From NCBI RefSeq assembly GCF_018736085.1, contig NZ_CP076134.1:3916501-3980500 (forward strand): a DNA stretch of 64,000 bases. Direction: 5' to 3'. Below are positions 18,765 through 28,866 of the stretch, piece after piece (position 1 is the first letter of the stretch; the number at the start of each line of letters is the position of its first letter). The translations under genes and the position numbers were made by a program. The DNA comes from Bradyrhizobium sediminis. GTDB lineage: Bacteria; Pseudomonadota; Alphaproteobacteria; Rhizobiales; Xanthobacteraceae. The notes below the pieces were generated by a model that saw only the letters and a program-made list of their open reading frames with translations, searched no databases and was not told the origin of the DNA.

Positions 18765-20279
18765 ATGGCAAACGCAGCGCAATCCGACGACCGCATCCCC
18801 GTCATTGTCGGCGTCGGCGAAATCACCGATCGACCGAAGGAAATCGCCGATGGCCTCGAGCCGCTCGCTTTGCTGGAACAAGCGCTGAAGCGCGCGGAAG
18901 CGGACTCAGGCGGCAAACTGCTCGGCGACATCGACTCGCTCGACGTCGTCAATTTCCTGAGCTGGCGCTACCGCGATCCGGAGAAACAGCTCGCCGGCCG
19001 TCTCGGCATCAAGCCGGCGCACCTCTATTACGGCCCGGTCGGCGGCGAAAGCCCGATCCGCTATCTGCACGAGGCCGCGCAACGCATCGCACGCGGCGAA
19101 TGCAGCGTCGCCGCGGTCTGCGGTGCCGAAGCGCAGTCGACCGCAACCAAGGCGGAGCGCGCCAAGATCGAACTGCCGTGGACGCCCTTCGCCCATGACG
19201 TGGAAGAGCCGAAGCGCGGCGCCGCGTTCCAGAAACCAATGGCCGTGAAGCTCGGCGTGTTCAGGCCGATCACCGTCTATCCGCTCTACGAGACCGCGAC
19301 CTCGGCGCATTGGGGCCAGACTCCGCGCGAAGCGATGGCGGAATCGGGCGCGCTCTGGTCGGTCTATTCAAAGGTGGCGGCGGAAAATCCCAATGCCTGG
19401 CTGAAGCGGCGTTTCAGCCCTGAGGAGATCACGACGCCGACGCCGGAGAACCGGCTGATCGCCTGGCCCTACAACAAGCTGATGGTGGCCAATCCGACCG
19501 TCAATATGGGCGGAGCGGTTCTCCTGACCAGCCTTGCCAAGGCGCGGGCCGCGGGCGTGGCTGAGGACCGCATCGTTCACGTCTGGGGCGGCGCATCGGC
19601 GGAGGAGCCGCGGGATTATCTCATCCGCGATCAGTTCTACGAGAGCCATCCGCAGAATGCCGTGCTCAAGGCGGTGATGGATCTGGTCGGCGGCAACGGC
19701 AGGACGTTCGACGCGATCGAACTCTACAGCTGCTTTCCCTGCGTGCCGAAAATGGCGCGGCGGACGTTGGGCCTGGGCCCCGACGTACAGCCGACGGTGA
19801 CCGGCGGTCTCACCTTCTTCGGCGCGCCGCTCAACACCTACATGACGCATGCGGCCTGCGCGATGGTGCGCCGCTTGCGTAACGGCGCCAAACTCGGCCT
19901 GCTCTACGGCCAGGGCGGTTTTGTCACCAAGCATCACGGGCTGGTCCTGTCGCGGCAGGCGCTTGGGCACGCACTCGCGCAGGATACCAGCGTGCAGGCG
20001 GAAGCCGACCGGCATCGCGGCAAGGTGCCCCAATTCGTCACCGAGGCCAGCGGCAAGGGTAAGGTCGAAAGCTTTACCGTGCTCTATGGCCGCGGCGGCG
20101 AAGTCGAGCACGGCGTAGTGATGATGCGGACGGTCAATGATTGCCGCGCGCTGGCGCGGGTGCCCGCCAATGACGGCGCGACGCTGGCGCATCTAACCAA
20201 CATGGACCGCACGCCGGTAGGCTCGCTTGGCGATATCGCCACGGCCGAAGACGGCGTGCTGGAGTGGCGGCACCCGTAA
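18765..20279 (+). CDS. Thiolase-like protein (acetyl-CoA acetyltransferase family)
   Basis: Thiolase-fold protein of 504 residues, longer than classical thiolases (~390) because of an extra C-terminal region (after about residue 400) of the type called TLP1 add-on C. The segment that normally carries the nucleophilic Cys (C-S-S-G) reads VGGESPIRYLHEAAQ here (92-106), so the canonical cysteine is missing. The later AVCGAEAQST (117-126) corresponds to the conserved glycine-rich strand. SCP2-thiolase-like proteins of this type may act in side-chain or branched-acid metabolism. ATG at 18765 with AGGAAGG and AAGAAG upstream. Whether it has thiolase activity is open. Confidence 0.82.
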   Translation: MANAAQSDDRIPVIVGVGEITDRPKEIADGLEPLALLEQALKRAEADSGGKLLGDIDSLDVVNFLSWRYRDPEKQLAGRLGIKPAHLYYGPVGGESPIRYLHEAAQRIARGECSVAAVCGAEAQSTATKAERAKIELPWTPFAHDVEEPKRGAAFQKPMAVKLGVFRPITVYPLYETATSAHWGQTPREAMAESGALWSVYSKVAAENPNAWLKRRFSPEEITTPTPENRLIAWPYNKLMVANPTVNMGGAVLLTSLAKARAAGVAEDRIVHVWGGASAEEPRDYLIRDQFYESHPQNAVLKAVMDLVGGNGRTFDAIELYSCFPCVPKMARRTLGLGPDVQPTVTGGLTFFGAPLNTYMTHAACAMVRRLRNGAKLGLLYGQGGFVTKHHGLVLSRQALGHALAQDTSVQAEADRHRGKVPQFVTEASGKGKVESFTVLYGRGGEVEHGVVMMRTVNDCRALARVPANDGATLAHLTNMDRTPVGSLGDIATAEDGVLEWRHP

Positions 20280-20294
20280 CCGAGGCAAGCTCCG

Positions 20295-22325
20295 TCAGGC
20301 CGCCCGCACCGAGTCGAGGAATCTTCCGACCTCGAGCTTGAGGCGGTTGGAGTCGCCGGACAGCGACTGCGCCGCGGAAAGAACCTGCGAGGACGCCGAT
20401 CCGGTCTCGCTGGCGCCGCGCTGCACGTCGGTGATGTTCGACGAGACCTGCTGGGTGCCGTGCGCCGCCTGCTGCACGTTGCGGGAAATCTCCTGCGTCG
20501 CCGCGCCCTGCTCTTCCACCGCCGCCGCGATGGTCGACGAGATCTCCGACAGTTTCTCGATGGTGCCGCTGATCTCCTTGATAGCGTTGACCGAGTCCTG
20601 GGTCGCGGCCTGAATGCCGGCGATCTGCTGGCCGATCTCGCCGGTCGCCTTCGCGGTCTGCTCGGCCAGCGCCTTGACCTCGGAAGCCACGACCGCGAAG
20701 CCTCGACCCGCTTCGCCGGCGCGTGCCGCCTCGATGGTGGCGTTGAGCGCCAGCAGGTTGGTCTGTCCGGCGATGGTGTTGATCAGTTCGACCACGTCGC
20801 CGATCCGCGCGGCCGCCTTCGACAATTCGCTGACCCGATCGGTCGTGGTGCGCGCCTGGCCGACCGCCTCGTTGGCCATCCGCGCCGATTCCTGGACCTG
20901 GCGGCTGATCTCGTTGACGGACGACGCCATTTCCTCAGTCGCGGAAGCCACCGACTGAACATTGGTGGAGGCTTCCTCGGAGGCAGCAGCGACCGCCGTG
21001 GTCAGTTCCTGCGCCCGTTCCGCGGTCGAGGTCAGCGTGCCGGCGGAAGCTTCGAGTTCGGTCGAAGCGGAAGACACGGTCTGGACGATCTCGCCGACCG
21101 CGCCTTCAAAGTCGTCGGCGAGCTTGATCATGTCGGCCTTGCGCTGTTGCGCTGCGATCTGGTCCTGCTCGATCTTGGCTTCCGCTTCGTCGCGGGCCTT
21201 CTGCTCGGCGTTCTCGCGGATGACGGTCACGGTCTTGGCGAGGTCGCCGATTTCGTCGCCGCGATTGGCGCCGGGAATCACCACATCAAGATTGCCGCCG
21301 GCCATCTCACCCAGCGCACCGTTCAGCCGCATCATCGGACGCGCAATGCCGAGGAAGGAGAAGATCACCGACGCGATCAGGGACAGGACAACGACGACGG
21401 TCATGATCAGGTTGATCCGGTTGGCCTGCACCGTCTCGGCAACGACCGCGTCCTTGGAAGCTTTCGCATCCCTTTGCGCGTTGGCGACCGTCGATTCCAT
21501 CAACTCAACGGCGTCGGCGACAACCTTGACCGTGCGATTTGCAATGATATCGGCCTTCAATTCCTCGCTCTTGACGACCTCGTCATTGGCGGCCATGAAG
21601 CGCTTCACGATCTTGTCCATCGAGCTGATCACGCTCAGCAAGTCCCTGTCGTCGGCCTCGCCCCGCAGCTCGTTGAAATTGGCCTTGAGCGCGGCCTGGG
21701 TCTTCGCAATTGAGGCGCTCAAGCTTGAATCGCCGGTCGCCCCCAGCCGCCAGACCATGGCCTGCAGCGCGTTTACCTTGGCGTCGGCCTTATGCAGCAG
21801 CTTTTCGATCTCGGTGCGATTGTCCAGCTTGGCCAGCGCCGGCGAAGCCAGTTGGGCATCGATGGCCTTGGTCCATTCGACGGATATCTCCGAGCGCTTG
21901 TCAATCTGCGCGAGCAGCGTGGTTTGGGTTTTCGCCATATCTTCCATGGCGGACGCGAAACTGTCGATCAAGGACTTGATTTTCCCCAGTCGCTCCCTGG
22001 TTTCCAGCTCCTGAGCGCTCGTCAGCGCGGCATCCAGTTCCTGCGCTTCGGATGCCTTGAAGCGTTGCAGGTCGGCGACGATCTTTTCGACGTCGGCGGA
22101 GGTCCTTGCCAACCTGACATCGCGGGCGGTGAGTTGCATCTTCCGCAGGTCCAGATGCGCCCCGAGCGCGTTATCGGCCACCCGTTGCGACCGGTCGGCG
22201 CGTTCGGTTGATCCGGCTACCATCGATTCGGTCATCATCTGGTTGGCCGCCATACCGATCGCCAACAATACGCCGACGGCACCGGCCAGACCCAGCTTGT
22301 TTCCGATGCGATTGAGCTTGATCAT
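20295..22325 (-). CDS. Methyl-accepting chemotaxis protein (first of a tandem pair)
   Basis: Membrane chemoreceptor of 676 residues. The first transmembrane helix is at about 12-29, followed by a roughly 275-residue helical periplasmic sensor region, the second helix at about 305-326 ([21 protein letters not shown]), a HAMP domain starting [12 protein letters not shown], and the MCP signalling hairpin with tip sequence [20 protein letters not shown] near residues 510-530. It would pass ligand binding to CheA/CheW. No cytochrome, PAS or CheR-docking pentapeptide is visible. The second half is nearly identical in DNA to the neighbour at 22555. The ATG at 22325 follows GGGGG. It is convergent with the thiolase-like gene. 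Confidence 0.95.
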   Translation of the reverse strand: MIKLNRIGNKLGLAGAVGVLLAIGMAANQMMTESMVAGSTERADRSQRVADNALGAHLDLRKMQLTARDVRLARTSADVEKIVADLQRFKASEAQELDAALTSAQELETRERLGKIKSLIDSFASAMEDMAKTQTTLLAQIDKRSEISVEWTKAIDAQLASPALAKLDNRTEIEKLLHKADAKVNALQAMVWRLGATGDSSLSASIAKTQAALKANFNELRGEADDRDLLSVISSMDKIVKRFMAANDEVVKSEELKADIIANRTVKVVADAVELMESTVANAQRDAKASKDAVVAETVQANRINLIMTVVVVLSLIASVIFSFLGIARPMMRLNGALGEMAGGNLDVVIPGANRGDEIGDLAKTVTVIRENAEQKARDEAEAKIEQDQIAAQQRKADMIKLADDFEGAVGEIVQTVSSASTELEASAGTLTSTAERAQELTTAVAAASEEASTNVQSVASATEEMASSVNEISRQVQESARMANEAVGQARTTTDRVSELSKAAARIGDVVELINTIAGQTNLLALNATIEAARAGEAGRGFAVVASEVKALAEQTAKATGEIGQQIAGIQAATQDSVNAIKEISGTIEKLSEISSTIAAAVEEQGAATQEISRNVQQAAHGTQQVSSNITDVQRGASETGSASSQVLSAAQSLSGDSNRLKLEVGRFLDSVRAA

Positions 22326-22497
22326 CTCAAGGACCCCCTAGTTTGCCGAAATCCGGAATTGGCGATGGCAAACGGAAACCAGCGACCAACGCATGCAGGT
22401 AGCAACGATACCGTGCCTTAACCTAGGGCTGGTTAATTCCGGGTTTCGTGGGACCACGGAGCCATGCACCGAATGGCCGGGCGACATTTGCCCGACA

Positions 22498-22533
22498 TAA
22501 AAAAGCCCGGTCCCTTCACGGGCCGGGCTCTTT
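22498..22533 (-). terminator. Rho-independent terminator of the second chemoreceptor
   Basis: On the minus strand, AGCCCGG..CCGGGCT stem followed by TTTTTT, directly after the 22555-24585 gene. This is the cleanest intrinsic terminator in the window and shows that the two chemoreceptor genes are separate transcription units. Confidence 0.85.
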
Positions 22534-22554
22534 GATTGCCGTCGGCGGTTGTTG

Positions 22555-24585
22555 TCAGGCCGCCCGCACCGAATTGAGGAACTTGCCAACCTCGAGCTTG
22601 AGGCGGTTGGAGTCGCCGGACAGCGACTGCGCCGCGGAAAGAACCTGCGAGGACGCCGATCCGGTCTCGCTGGCGCCGCGCTGCACGTCGGTGATGTTCG
22701 ACGAGACCTGCTGGGTGCCGTGCGCCGCCTGCTGCACGTTGCGGGAAATCTCCTGCGTCGCCGCGCCCTGCTCTTCCACCGCCGCCGCGATGGTCGACGA
22801 TATCTCCGACAGCTTCTCGATGGTGCTGCTGATTTCCTGGATGGCGCCGACCGACTCCTGGGTCGCGGCCTGAATGCCGGCGATCTGCTGGCCGATTTCG
22901 CCAGTCGCCTTCGCAGTCTGCTCGGCCAGTGCCTTCACCTCGGAAGCCACGACCGCGAAGCCGCGGCCGGCTTCGCCGGCACGCGCCGCCTCGATGGTGG
23001 CGTTGAGCGCCAGCAGGTTGGTCTGTTCCGCGATGGTATTGATCAGTTCGACCACGTCGCCGATCCGGGCCGCGGCCTTCGACAACGCGCTGACGCGGTC
23101 GTTGGTCCTGCGCGTCTGGTCGACGGCCTCATTGGCCATCCGCGCCGATTCCTGGACCTGGCGGCTGATCTCGTTGACGGACGACGCCATTTCCTCCGTC
23201 GCGGAAGCCACCGACTGCACATTGGTGGAGGCTTCCTCGGAGGCAGCCGCGACCGCCGTAGTCAGCTCCTGCGCCCGTTCCGCGGTCGAGGTCAGCGTGC
23301 CGGCGGAGGCTTCGAGTTCGGATGAGGCCGACGACACGGTCTCGACGATCTCGCCGACCGCGCCTTCGAATTCATCGGCGAGCTTGATCATGTCGGCCTT
23401 GCGCTGTTGCGCTGCGATCTGATCCTGCGCGATCTTGGCTTCCGCCTCGTCGCGGGCTTTCTGCTCGGCGTTCTCGCGGATGACGGTCACGGTCTTGGCG
23501 AGGTCGCCGATTTCGTCGCCGCGGTTGGCGCCGGGAATCATCACATCAAGATTGCCGCCGGCCATCTCACCCAGCGCACCGTTCAGCCGCATCATCGGAC
23601 GCGCAATGCCGAGGAAGGAGAAGATCACCGACGCGATCAGCGAAATCACCACCACGATCGCCATCGCCATGCTGATCCGGTTGGCCTGCGCAGTCGCTGC
23701 CAGGACTTCCTCCTTTGAGGCATTCATATCCTTCTGCGCGCTCGCAACGGCAGCTTCCATCAATTCGCCGGCCTCGTTGACGACCTTGATCGTCCGATTG
23801 GTCGTGATCTCGGCCTTCGATTCCTCGGACTTGACGACATCGCCATTGGCGACAAGAAATTTCTTGATCACGGATTCCAGCGAGCTGATCCTGCCGTGGA
23901 ATTCCTTGTCATCGGTCTGCTTGCGCGCGGCTTTCAAGGCATCCTTGACCGACCCTTCGGCAATCGCGATCGTCCCCAGCTGTTCGACGTCACCAGTGCC
24001 CCCGAACCGCCATGCCGCCGCCCGCATCGTATTCACGCTGCCATCCGCCTGATACAGCAGCTTTTCTATTTCCGGACGGTTCGGCAAGTCAGCCAGCGCC
24101 GGTGATGCCAATTCGGATTCGATCGCCTTGGTCCACTCATTGGAGATCACCGACCGCTTGCCGATCTGCGCGAGCAGATCGCCTTGGGCTTTCGCAAGCT
24201 CCTCGGTGCCGGAGGCGTAGTCGGTCATCAGCGACTTGATGTTCTGTAACCGCTGCCTGGTCTCGGGCCTTTGCGCGCTCGCCAATGCGGCTTCGATCTC
24301 CTTCATTTCGACCGCGCCAAACTGGCGCATCTCGGCGACGCCCCTGTCCACTTCGGACTGGGTGCTTGCCAACCTGATGCCGCGGGCGGCGAGTTGCACC
24401 TGCCGCATGTTGAGGTGCGCCGCGAGGGTGCTTTCGGCCACGCGTTGGGATCGATCAGCGCGATCGCTCGCTCCGGCCACCGTGGACTCCGTCACCATCT
24501 GATTGGCGACCATGCCGATCGCCAGCAAGACGCCGATAGCGCCGGCGAGACCGAGCTTGTTGCCGATGCGATTGAGCTTGATCAT
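22555..24585 (-). CDS. Methyl-accepting chemotaxis protein (second of a tandem pair)
   Basis: Paralogue of the preceding receptor, 676 residues with the same plan: transmembrane helix near the N-terminus, about 275-residue periplasmic region, second helix ([17 protein letters not shown], about 307-324), HAMP and signalling domains. Its sensor region is clearly different (for example [20 protein letters not shown] against [20 protein letters not shown]), while signalling halves are almost the same. A start three codons earlier (24594) is possible; 24585 aligns with the paralogue ([15 protein letters not shown]). Different ligands feeding one signalling output is the simple reading. Confidence 0.94.
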   Translation of the reverse strand: MIKLNRIGNKLGLAGAIGVLLAIGMVANQMVTESTVAGASDRADRSQRVAESTLAAHLNMRQVQLAARGIRLASTQSEVDRGVAEMRQFGAVEMKEIEAALASAQRPETRQRLQNIKSLMTDYASGTEELAKAQGDLLAQIGKRSVISNEWTKAIESELASPALADLPNRPEIEKLLYQADGSVNTMRAAAWRFGGTGDVEQLGTIAIAEGSVKDALKAARKQTDDKEFHGRISSLESVIKKFLVANGDVVKSEESKAEITTNRTIKVVNEAGELMEAAVASAQKDMNASKEEVLAATAQANRISMAMAIVVVISLIASVIFSFLGIARPMMRLNGALGEMAGGNLDVMIPGANRGDEIGDLAKTVTVIRENAEQKARDEAEAKIAQDQIAAQQRKADMIKLADEFEGAVGEIVETVSSASSELEASAGTLTSTAERAQELTTAVAAASEEASTNVQSVASATEEMASSVNEISRQVQESARMANEAVDQTRRTNDRVSALSKAAARIGDVVELINTIAEQTNLLALNATIEAARAGEAGRGFAVVASEVKALAEQTAKATGEIGQQIAGIQAATQESVGAIQEISSTIEKLSEISSTIAAAVEEQGAATQEISRNVQQAAHGTQQVSSNITDVQRGASETGSASSQVLSAAQSLSGDSNRLKLEVGKFLNSVRAA

Positions 24586-24781
24586 TTCATCCAACCTTCT
24601 TTTTCTTCTTGGAATCGGGATTTGCCCTGGCGAATCAAATCCCGCGCGCGGCCGGCGCTGTGACGCGAATACCGCTCAAGGTTGTTAGGTCCGGTTAATT
24701 TAAATTTCCGTGAAACTAGGGACCATCCGATCGAGCCTCGCCTGATCGGGGCGAACCGCGCGCGGAGCTTCATGTCAGCGC

Positions 24782-26059
24782 CTAACGCATCAGCTTGAGC
24801 GCGTCGGAGAAAAATTCCGTACCGCCGAAATTGCCCGATTTGAGCGCAAGCAGCATGTCGCCGCCCACGGCGCCTACAGCGCGCAAAACCGGCACTCCTG
24901 CAGCGATTTCCTCGCCAACCAGGAAGCCGGGAATCCGCAAGCGATCGACCACGGCGCCTGAAGTTTCGCCACCGGCAACGACCAGTCGCCGCACGCCGGA
25001 CTGGACCAGTCCTTCCGCAAGGTCGGCCATGGCCTGCTCGATGGCATGTCCAGTTGCATCGCGGCCATGACGAGACTGCAGAGCCGCAACCTGATCCGGC
25101 GTCGAGCTGCTGGCGATCAGGACCGGGCCGCGAGCGAGACGCTCGCCGGCCCAGGCCAGCGCGCGCCGGACTTCATCCTTGCCCGCGACCACCTGACCGG
25201 GATCGAGGCGCAGCACCGGCATGATAGCTTCGGCGCTTGCGATCTGCTGCAGGGTCGCCTGCGAACAACTGCCGGCAAGGCACGCCGCCGGTCCGCCGAC
25301 CGGTGCACCGGCAACCGCATTCGGCGCGTTCGACTTGACGCGGCCCGAGGCGACCAGCGCGCGGGCGAGGCCGAGCCCGATGCCGGACGCGCCGACGGAG
25401 AGCCGGTGGTCCAGCGCCACCGCGCCGATGGTTTCGAGGTCGCGGTCGAATACGGCATCGACGATGACAGCCCCGAGGCCCTTGCCGGCAAGATCGGCCA
25501 GCCGCGCCCGGACCGCATCGGGACCACGCGTCAGCACCGCCAATTCGACCAGGCCGATCCTGGTCCTGCTCTGCCGCGCCAGCACCCGCACCAGGTTGGA
25601 ATCATGCATCGGGTTGAGCGGATGGTCCTTGAGCGGGCTTTCGTTCAGCGGCACGGAGCCCACGAACAGATTGCCCTGATAGACGGTGCGGCCGGTCTCG
25701 GGAAACGCCGGCGTCACCAGCACGATCGCGTCGCCGGAATCGGCACGCAGCGCGTCCATGACCGGGCCGATGTTGCCGGCGTCGGTGGAATCGAAGGTCG
25801 AGCAGATCTTGAACAGCACATGACCAGCGCCCCGGTCGCGCAGCCATTTTTCGGCGGCGCGCGAGCGCGACACCGCAAGCCCGGCCTCGATCGAGCGGCT
25901 CTTCAGCGACACCACCACCGCGTCGACCTCGGGCAATGCCAGATCGTCGGACGGGACGCCGATGGTCTGCACCGTACGCAGGCCGCAGCGGGTCAGCGTG
26001 TTGGCGAGATCGGAAGCGCCGGTGTAGTCGTCGGCAATGCAGCCCAGCGCCAGGGTCAC
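24782..26059 (-). CDS. otnK: 3-oxo-tetronate kinase
   Basis: Four-carbon acid sugar kinase of about 425 residues. It phosphorylates 3-oxo-tetronate at C4. N-terminal substrate domain begins LALGCIADDYTGASDLANTL; CSTFDSTDAGNIGP (about 85-98) and VTPAFPETGRTVYQGNLF are family hallmarks; the C-terminal nucleotide domain ends around VAGGETSGAVVDRL and VGGDMLLALKSGNFG. The GTG at 26059 is chosen: it overlaps the otnI stop by four bases (GTGA), follows GGAG, and gives the normal N-terminus, whereas the longer frame starts inside otnI. Third step of the L-threonate pathway encoded by its neighbours. Confidence 0.93.
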   Translation of the reverse strand: MTLALGCIADDYTGASDLANTLTRCGLRTVQTIGVPSDDLALPEVDAVVVSLKSRSIEAGLAVSRSRAAEKWLRDRGAGHVLFKICSTFDSTDAGNIGPVMDALRADSGDAIVLVTPAFPETGRTVYQGNLFVGSVPLNESPLKDHPLNPMHDSNLVRVLARQSRTRIGLVELAVLTRGPDAVRARLADLAGKGLGAVIVDAVFDRDLETIGAVALDHRLSVGASGIGLGLARALVASGRVKSNAPNAVAGAPVGGPAACLAGSCSQATLQQIASAEAIMPVLRLDPGQVVAGKDEVRRALAWAGERLARGPVLIASSSTPDQVAALQSRHGRDATGHAIEQAMADLAEGLVQSGVRRLVVAGGETSGAVVDRLRIPGFLVGEEIAAGVPVLRAVGAVGGDMLLALKSGNFGGTEFFSDALKLMR

Positions 26060-26838
26060 GGCTTTGCTCCGGCGTAAAGCCTGAACCAGCCGAGGCCATC
26101 CGTCGTCTTGGCCCGCGGGTTGTATTCGCAACCGACAAAACCGCCATAACCGAGCCGGTCGAGCTCGGCGAACAGGAACGGATAGTTCAACTCCTCGCCA
26201 TCGGGTTCGTTGCGCGACGGGATGCTGGCGATCTGGACATGGCCGATGATCGGCATCATCTCGCGCAGCCGCATGGTGACGTCGCCATGGATGATCTGGC
26301 AGTGATAGATATCGAACTGCAGTTTCAGATTGGGAATCTTCAGCTCGTTGATCAGGTCGCGCGCGAACGAGAAATCGTTGAGGAAATAGCCGGGCACGTT
26401 GCGCGAATTGATCGGCTCGATCACCACATCGAGGCCATGCGGCGCGAAGAACTCCGCGGTCCAGGCCACGGATTTGTAGAACGCCTCCACCGCCTTGGCA
26501 TTGCTGCGGCTGGCAATGCCCGCCATCAGATGCAGCCGCTTGACACCGGTCGCCTGGGCGTAGGGCAGCGCGGCGCGCAGGCTCTGCTGCAGATCGTCGA
26601 ACCGATCCGGCAGCGCCGCAAAACCTTTTTCGCCGGCGTCCCAGTTGCCCGGCGGCAGATTGAACAGCGCCTGGGTCAGGCCATTGGCACGCAGCCGCTT
26701 GCCGACCTCTTCGGCCGGATGGTCATAGGGGAACAGGAATTCGACGGCGGTAAATCCCGCTTTCGCCGCCGCCTCGAAGCGGTCGAGGAACGGGACTTCG
26801 TTGAACATCATCGAGAGATTGGCGGCGAAGCGGGGCAT
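26056..26838 (-). CDS. otnI: 2-oxo-tetronate isomerase
   Basis: Hydroxypyruvate-isomerase-type TIM barrel, 260 residues, converting 2-oxo-tetronate to 3-oxo-tetronate. Features: MPRFAANLSMMFNEVPFLDR at the N-terminus, NLPPGNWDAGEKGFAA (about 90-105), VIEPINSRNVPGYFL (about 150-165) with a metal-ligand glutamate, and CEYNPRAKTTDGLGW at the end. The position between otnK (4-bp overlap) and ltnD (21 bases) distinguishes it from glyoxylate-pathway hydroxypyruvate isomerase, which it closely resembles. Confidence 0.9.
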   Translation of the reverse strand: MPRFAANLSMMFNEVPFLDRFEAAAKAGFTAVEFLFPYDHPAEEVGKRLRANGLTQALFNLPPGNWDAGEKGFAALPDRFDDLQQSLRAALPYAQATGVKRLHLMAGIASRSNAKAVEAFYKSVAWTAEFFAPHGLDVVIEPINSRNVPGYFLNDFSFARDLINELKIPNLKLQFDIYHCQIIHGDVTMRLREMMPIIGHVQIASIPSRNEPDGEELNYPFLFAELDRLGYGGFVGCEYNPRAKTTDGLGWFRLYAGAKP

Positions 26839-26859
26839 CGACTGTCCTCTTGTTGAATT

Positions 26860-27774
26860 CTACTTCGGCTCGCCCGGCAAATGCGTGCCGGTAACGCGGG
26901 CATACATCCGCGCCACCGAAGCGTCGTCGTCGCGGCCCATGCCGGAAGCCGATGTCATCAGGAACATCTGCAGCGCGGCGGCCGATACCGGCACCGGAAA
27001 TTTCGCCGTGCGCGCCATGTCCTGGATGATGCCGAGGTCCTTGACGAAGATGTCGACCGCACTGCGCGGGGTGTAATCGCCGTCGAGCACATGCGGCATG
27101 CGGTTCTCGAACATCCAGGAATTTCCGGCCGACGCCGTGATCACTTCATAGACCTTGCGGATATCGAGGCCCTGCTTGGCCGCGAATGCGATCGCCTCCG
27201 AGGCGGCGGCGATATGCACGCCGGCCAAGAGCTGGTTGATCATCTTGAACGCGGCGCCCTGGCCGGCGGCATCGCCGAGTTCGTAGAGCTTGGCCGCCAT
27301 CGCATCGAGCGCCGGCCTTGCTTTGGCGAAGGCGGCGGGACTGCCCGATGCCAGAATCGTGAGTTCGCCCTGCGCCGCGCGCTGCGCGCCGCCCGAGATC
27401 GGTGCGTCGAGATAGTGCCGGCCGCTGGCTTCCAACAGCTTGGCCAGCCGCCGCGCGACATCCGGGTCCATGGTGGCGGAGGAGATGAACACGCCACCTT
27501 TGGCCAGCGTCTCGGCGACGCCGTCCTTGCCGAACAGGATGGCCTCGGTCTGGGCGGCGTTGACGACGACGCTGACGGCGATGTCGGCGGATTTGGCGGC
27601 CTCGGCTGGCGTCTTCGCGCCCTTGCCGCCGTCGGCGACGAACCGCGCCACGCTGTCCGGCGAGACGTCGCAGCCGGTCACATCCAAACCCGCGCGCCGC
27701 AGCGAGGTCGCCATGCCAAACCCCATCGAGCCGAGCCCGATGACGGCGATACGCGGTTTTGCGGTTTCAGGCAT
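26860..27774 (-). CDS. ltnD: L-threonate dehydrogenase
   Basis: Beta-hydroxyacid dehydrogenase family, 304 residues; oxidises L-threonate with NAD+ to 2-oxo-tetronate. Rossmann motif GLGSMGFG (13-20), substrate-binding DAPISGG (123-129), catalytic lysine about 177 in GAAFKMINQLL. First gene of the otn operon on this strand. The region 27775-27889 between it and otnC must hold both promoters. D-erythronate or another four-carbon acid cannot be excluded as substrate, but the presence of this paralogue with OtnI, OtnK and OtnC fits the known L-threonate route. Confidence 0.88.
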   Translation of the reverse strand: MPETAKPRIAVIGLGSMGFGMATSLRRAGLDVTGCDVSPDSVARFVADGGKGAKTPAEAAKSADIAVSVVVNAAQTEAILFGKDGVAETLAKGGVFISSATMDPDVARRLAKLLEASGRHYLDAPISGGAQRAAQGELTILASGSPAAFAKARPALDAMAAKLYELGDAAGQGAAFKMINQLLAGVHIAAASEAIAFAAKQGLDIRKVYEVITASAGNSWMFENRMPHVLDGDYTPRSAVDIFVKDLGIIQDMARTAKFPVPVSAAALQMFLMTSASGMGRDDDASVARMYARVTGTHLPGEPK

Positions 27775-27889
27775 GCGGCAGTCCCCTCGGCTTCCTCTTT
27801 GGCCGGCATCGTTGGCCGGCTTGGCCTCTGCGTATCACGGCTTGGCCGCGCTGCCAAAGCATGAGACAAGGCGGCAAAGAGGTGCTGCC

Positions 27890-28549
27890 ATGACCGAAAC
27901 CAGGGTTCGCGAGGAAATCTGCCGCCTTGGGCGCTCGCTGTTCGAGCGCGGGCTGACGCCGGGCTCCTCTGGCAATATCAGCGTGCGGCTTGACGACGGC
28001 GGCTGGCTGGTGACGCCGACCAATGCCTCGCTCGGCTCCCTGGACCCGGCGCGGCTGTCGCGGCTCGATGCCGACGGCCGGCTCGCCTCCGGCGATGCGC
28101 CGACCAAGGAAGTGCCGCTGCATACCGCGCTGTACCAGACCCGCCGCACCGCGCGCGCGGTGGTGCACCTGCATTCGACCCATTCGGTGGCGCTGTCGAT
28201 GCTGCCGGAGATCGACCCCCGCGCCGCGCTGCCGCCGATGACGGCCTATTACCTGATGAAGTGCGGCTTAACCGCCCTCGTGCCGTATTATCGGCCGGGC
28301 GATCCGGCGGTGGCCGACGCGATCAAGGGGCTCGCCGGAAAGTATTCGTCGGTGCTCTTGGCCAATCACGGCCCGGTGGTCGCGGGCGAAACGCTGGAAG
28401 CCGCGGTCTATGCGATGGAAGAACTGGAAGAAACCGCAAAGCTCTATCTGCTGCTGCGCGGGCTGAACCCGCGTTTCCTGACGCCGGCGCAGATCGCCGA
28501 TCTGTCAAAGACCTTCGGGCTGACGCTACCGGAGCACGGGCACGAGTAA
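27890..28549 (+). CDS. otnC: 3-oxo-tetronate 4-phosphate decarboxylase
   Basis: Class II aldolase/adducin fold, 219 residues, releasing CO2 from 3-oxo-tetronate 4-phosphate to give dihydroxyacetone phosphate. Motifs: TPGSSGNISVRL (23-34), PTKEVPLH (71-78) and the zinc ligands in VVHLHSTHS (His93, His95) and ANHGPVV (His160). The start is the ATG after AGAGGTG; the frame is open further upstream but only as the antisense of ltnD. Divergent from ltnD-otnI-otnK, it completes the pathway into glycolysis. Confidence 0.92.
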   Translation: MTETRVREEICRLGRSLFERGLTPGSSGNISVRLDDGGWLVTPTNASLGSLDPARLSRLDADGRLASGDAPTKEVPLHTALYQTRRTARAVVHLHSTHSVALSMLPEIDPRAALPPMTAYYLMKCGLTALVPYYRPGDPAVADAIKGLAGKYSSVLLANHGPVVAGETLEAAVYAMEELEETAKLYLLLRGLNPRFLTPAQIADLSKTFGLTLPEHGHE

Positions 28550-28557
28550 CTCTCCTT

Positions 28558-28650
28558 GTCATGGCCGGGCTTGTCCCGGCCATCCACGTCTATGTTGCGC
28601 ACAACGAAAGAACGTAAGACGTGGATGCCCGGCACAAGGCCGGGCATGAC
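28558..28650. repeat. Family D inverted repeat
   Basis: gtcatggccgggcttgtcccggccatccacgtct on the left and agacgtggatgcccggcacaaggccgggcatgac on the right form a long imperfect hairpin. Related copy at 59507. Confidence 0.8.
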
Positions 28651-28774
28651 GCGGAAAACCCACCGTGACAGCGAAAAGGATGGCGGAAATACGCTACGTT
28701 ATTCCGCCTACGGACTGCCGGATATTCACGACCACACCTGGCCGGTCGCCATTGCGAATGAACGCTCCCTCCAC

Positions 28775-28858
28775 GTCATTGCGAGCGAAGCGAAGCAATC
28801 CATTGGCACAACGGAAAAAAGGGTGGATTGCTTCGTCGCTACGCTCCTCGCAATGACG
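28775..28858. repeat. Family A inverted repeat
   Basis: gtcattgcgagcgaagcgaagcaatcca facing tggattgcttcgtcgctacgctcctcgcaatgacg. Located just past the livF stop. Confidence 0.85.
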
Positions 28859-28866
28859 ACCTCTGG

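Larger units (their letters stand above)
28550..28866. other. Intergenic region made of repeat elements
   Basis: 317 bases between the convergent otnC and livF ends. They consist of one family D and one family A repeat (listed separately) with a short unrelated spacer. No gene is seen. Confidence 0.6.

Noticed and set aside
25046..26077. Antisense frame of 343 codons opposite otnK
   Set aside because: Same kind of shadow; otnK has family motifs and correct overlap with otnI.
26056..26838. Hydroxypyruvate isomerase of glyoxylate metabolism
   Set aside because: Sequence alone allows it, but overlap with otnK and proximity of ltnD and otnC make 2-oxo-tetronate isomerase the better call.
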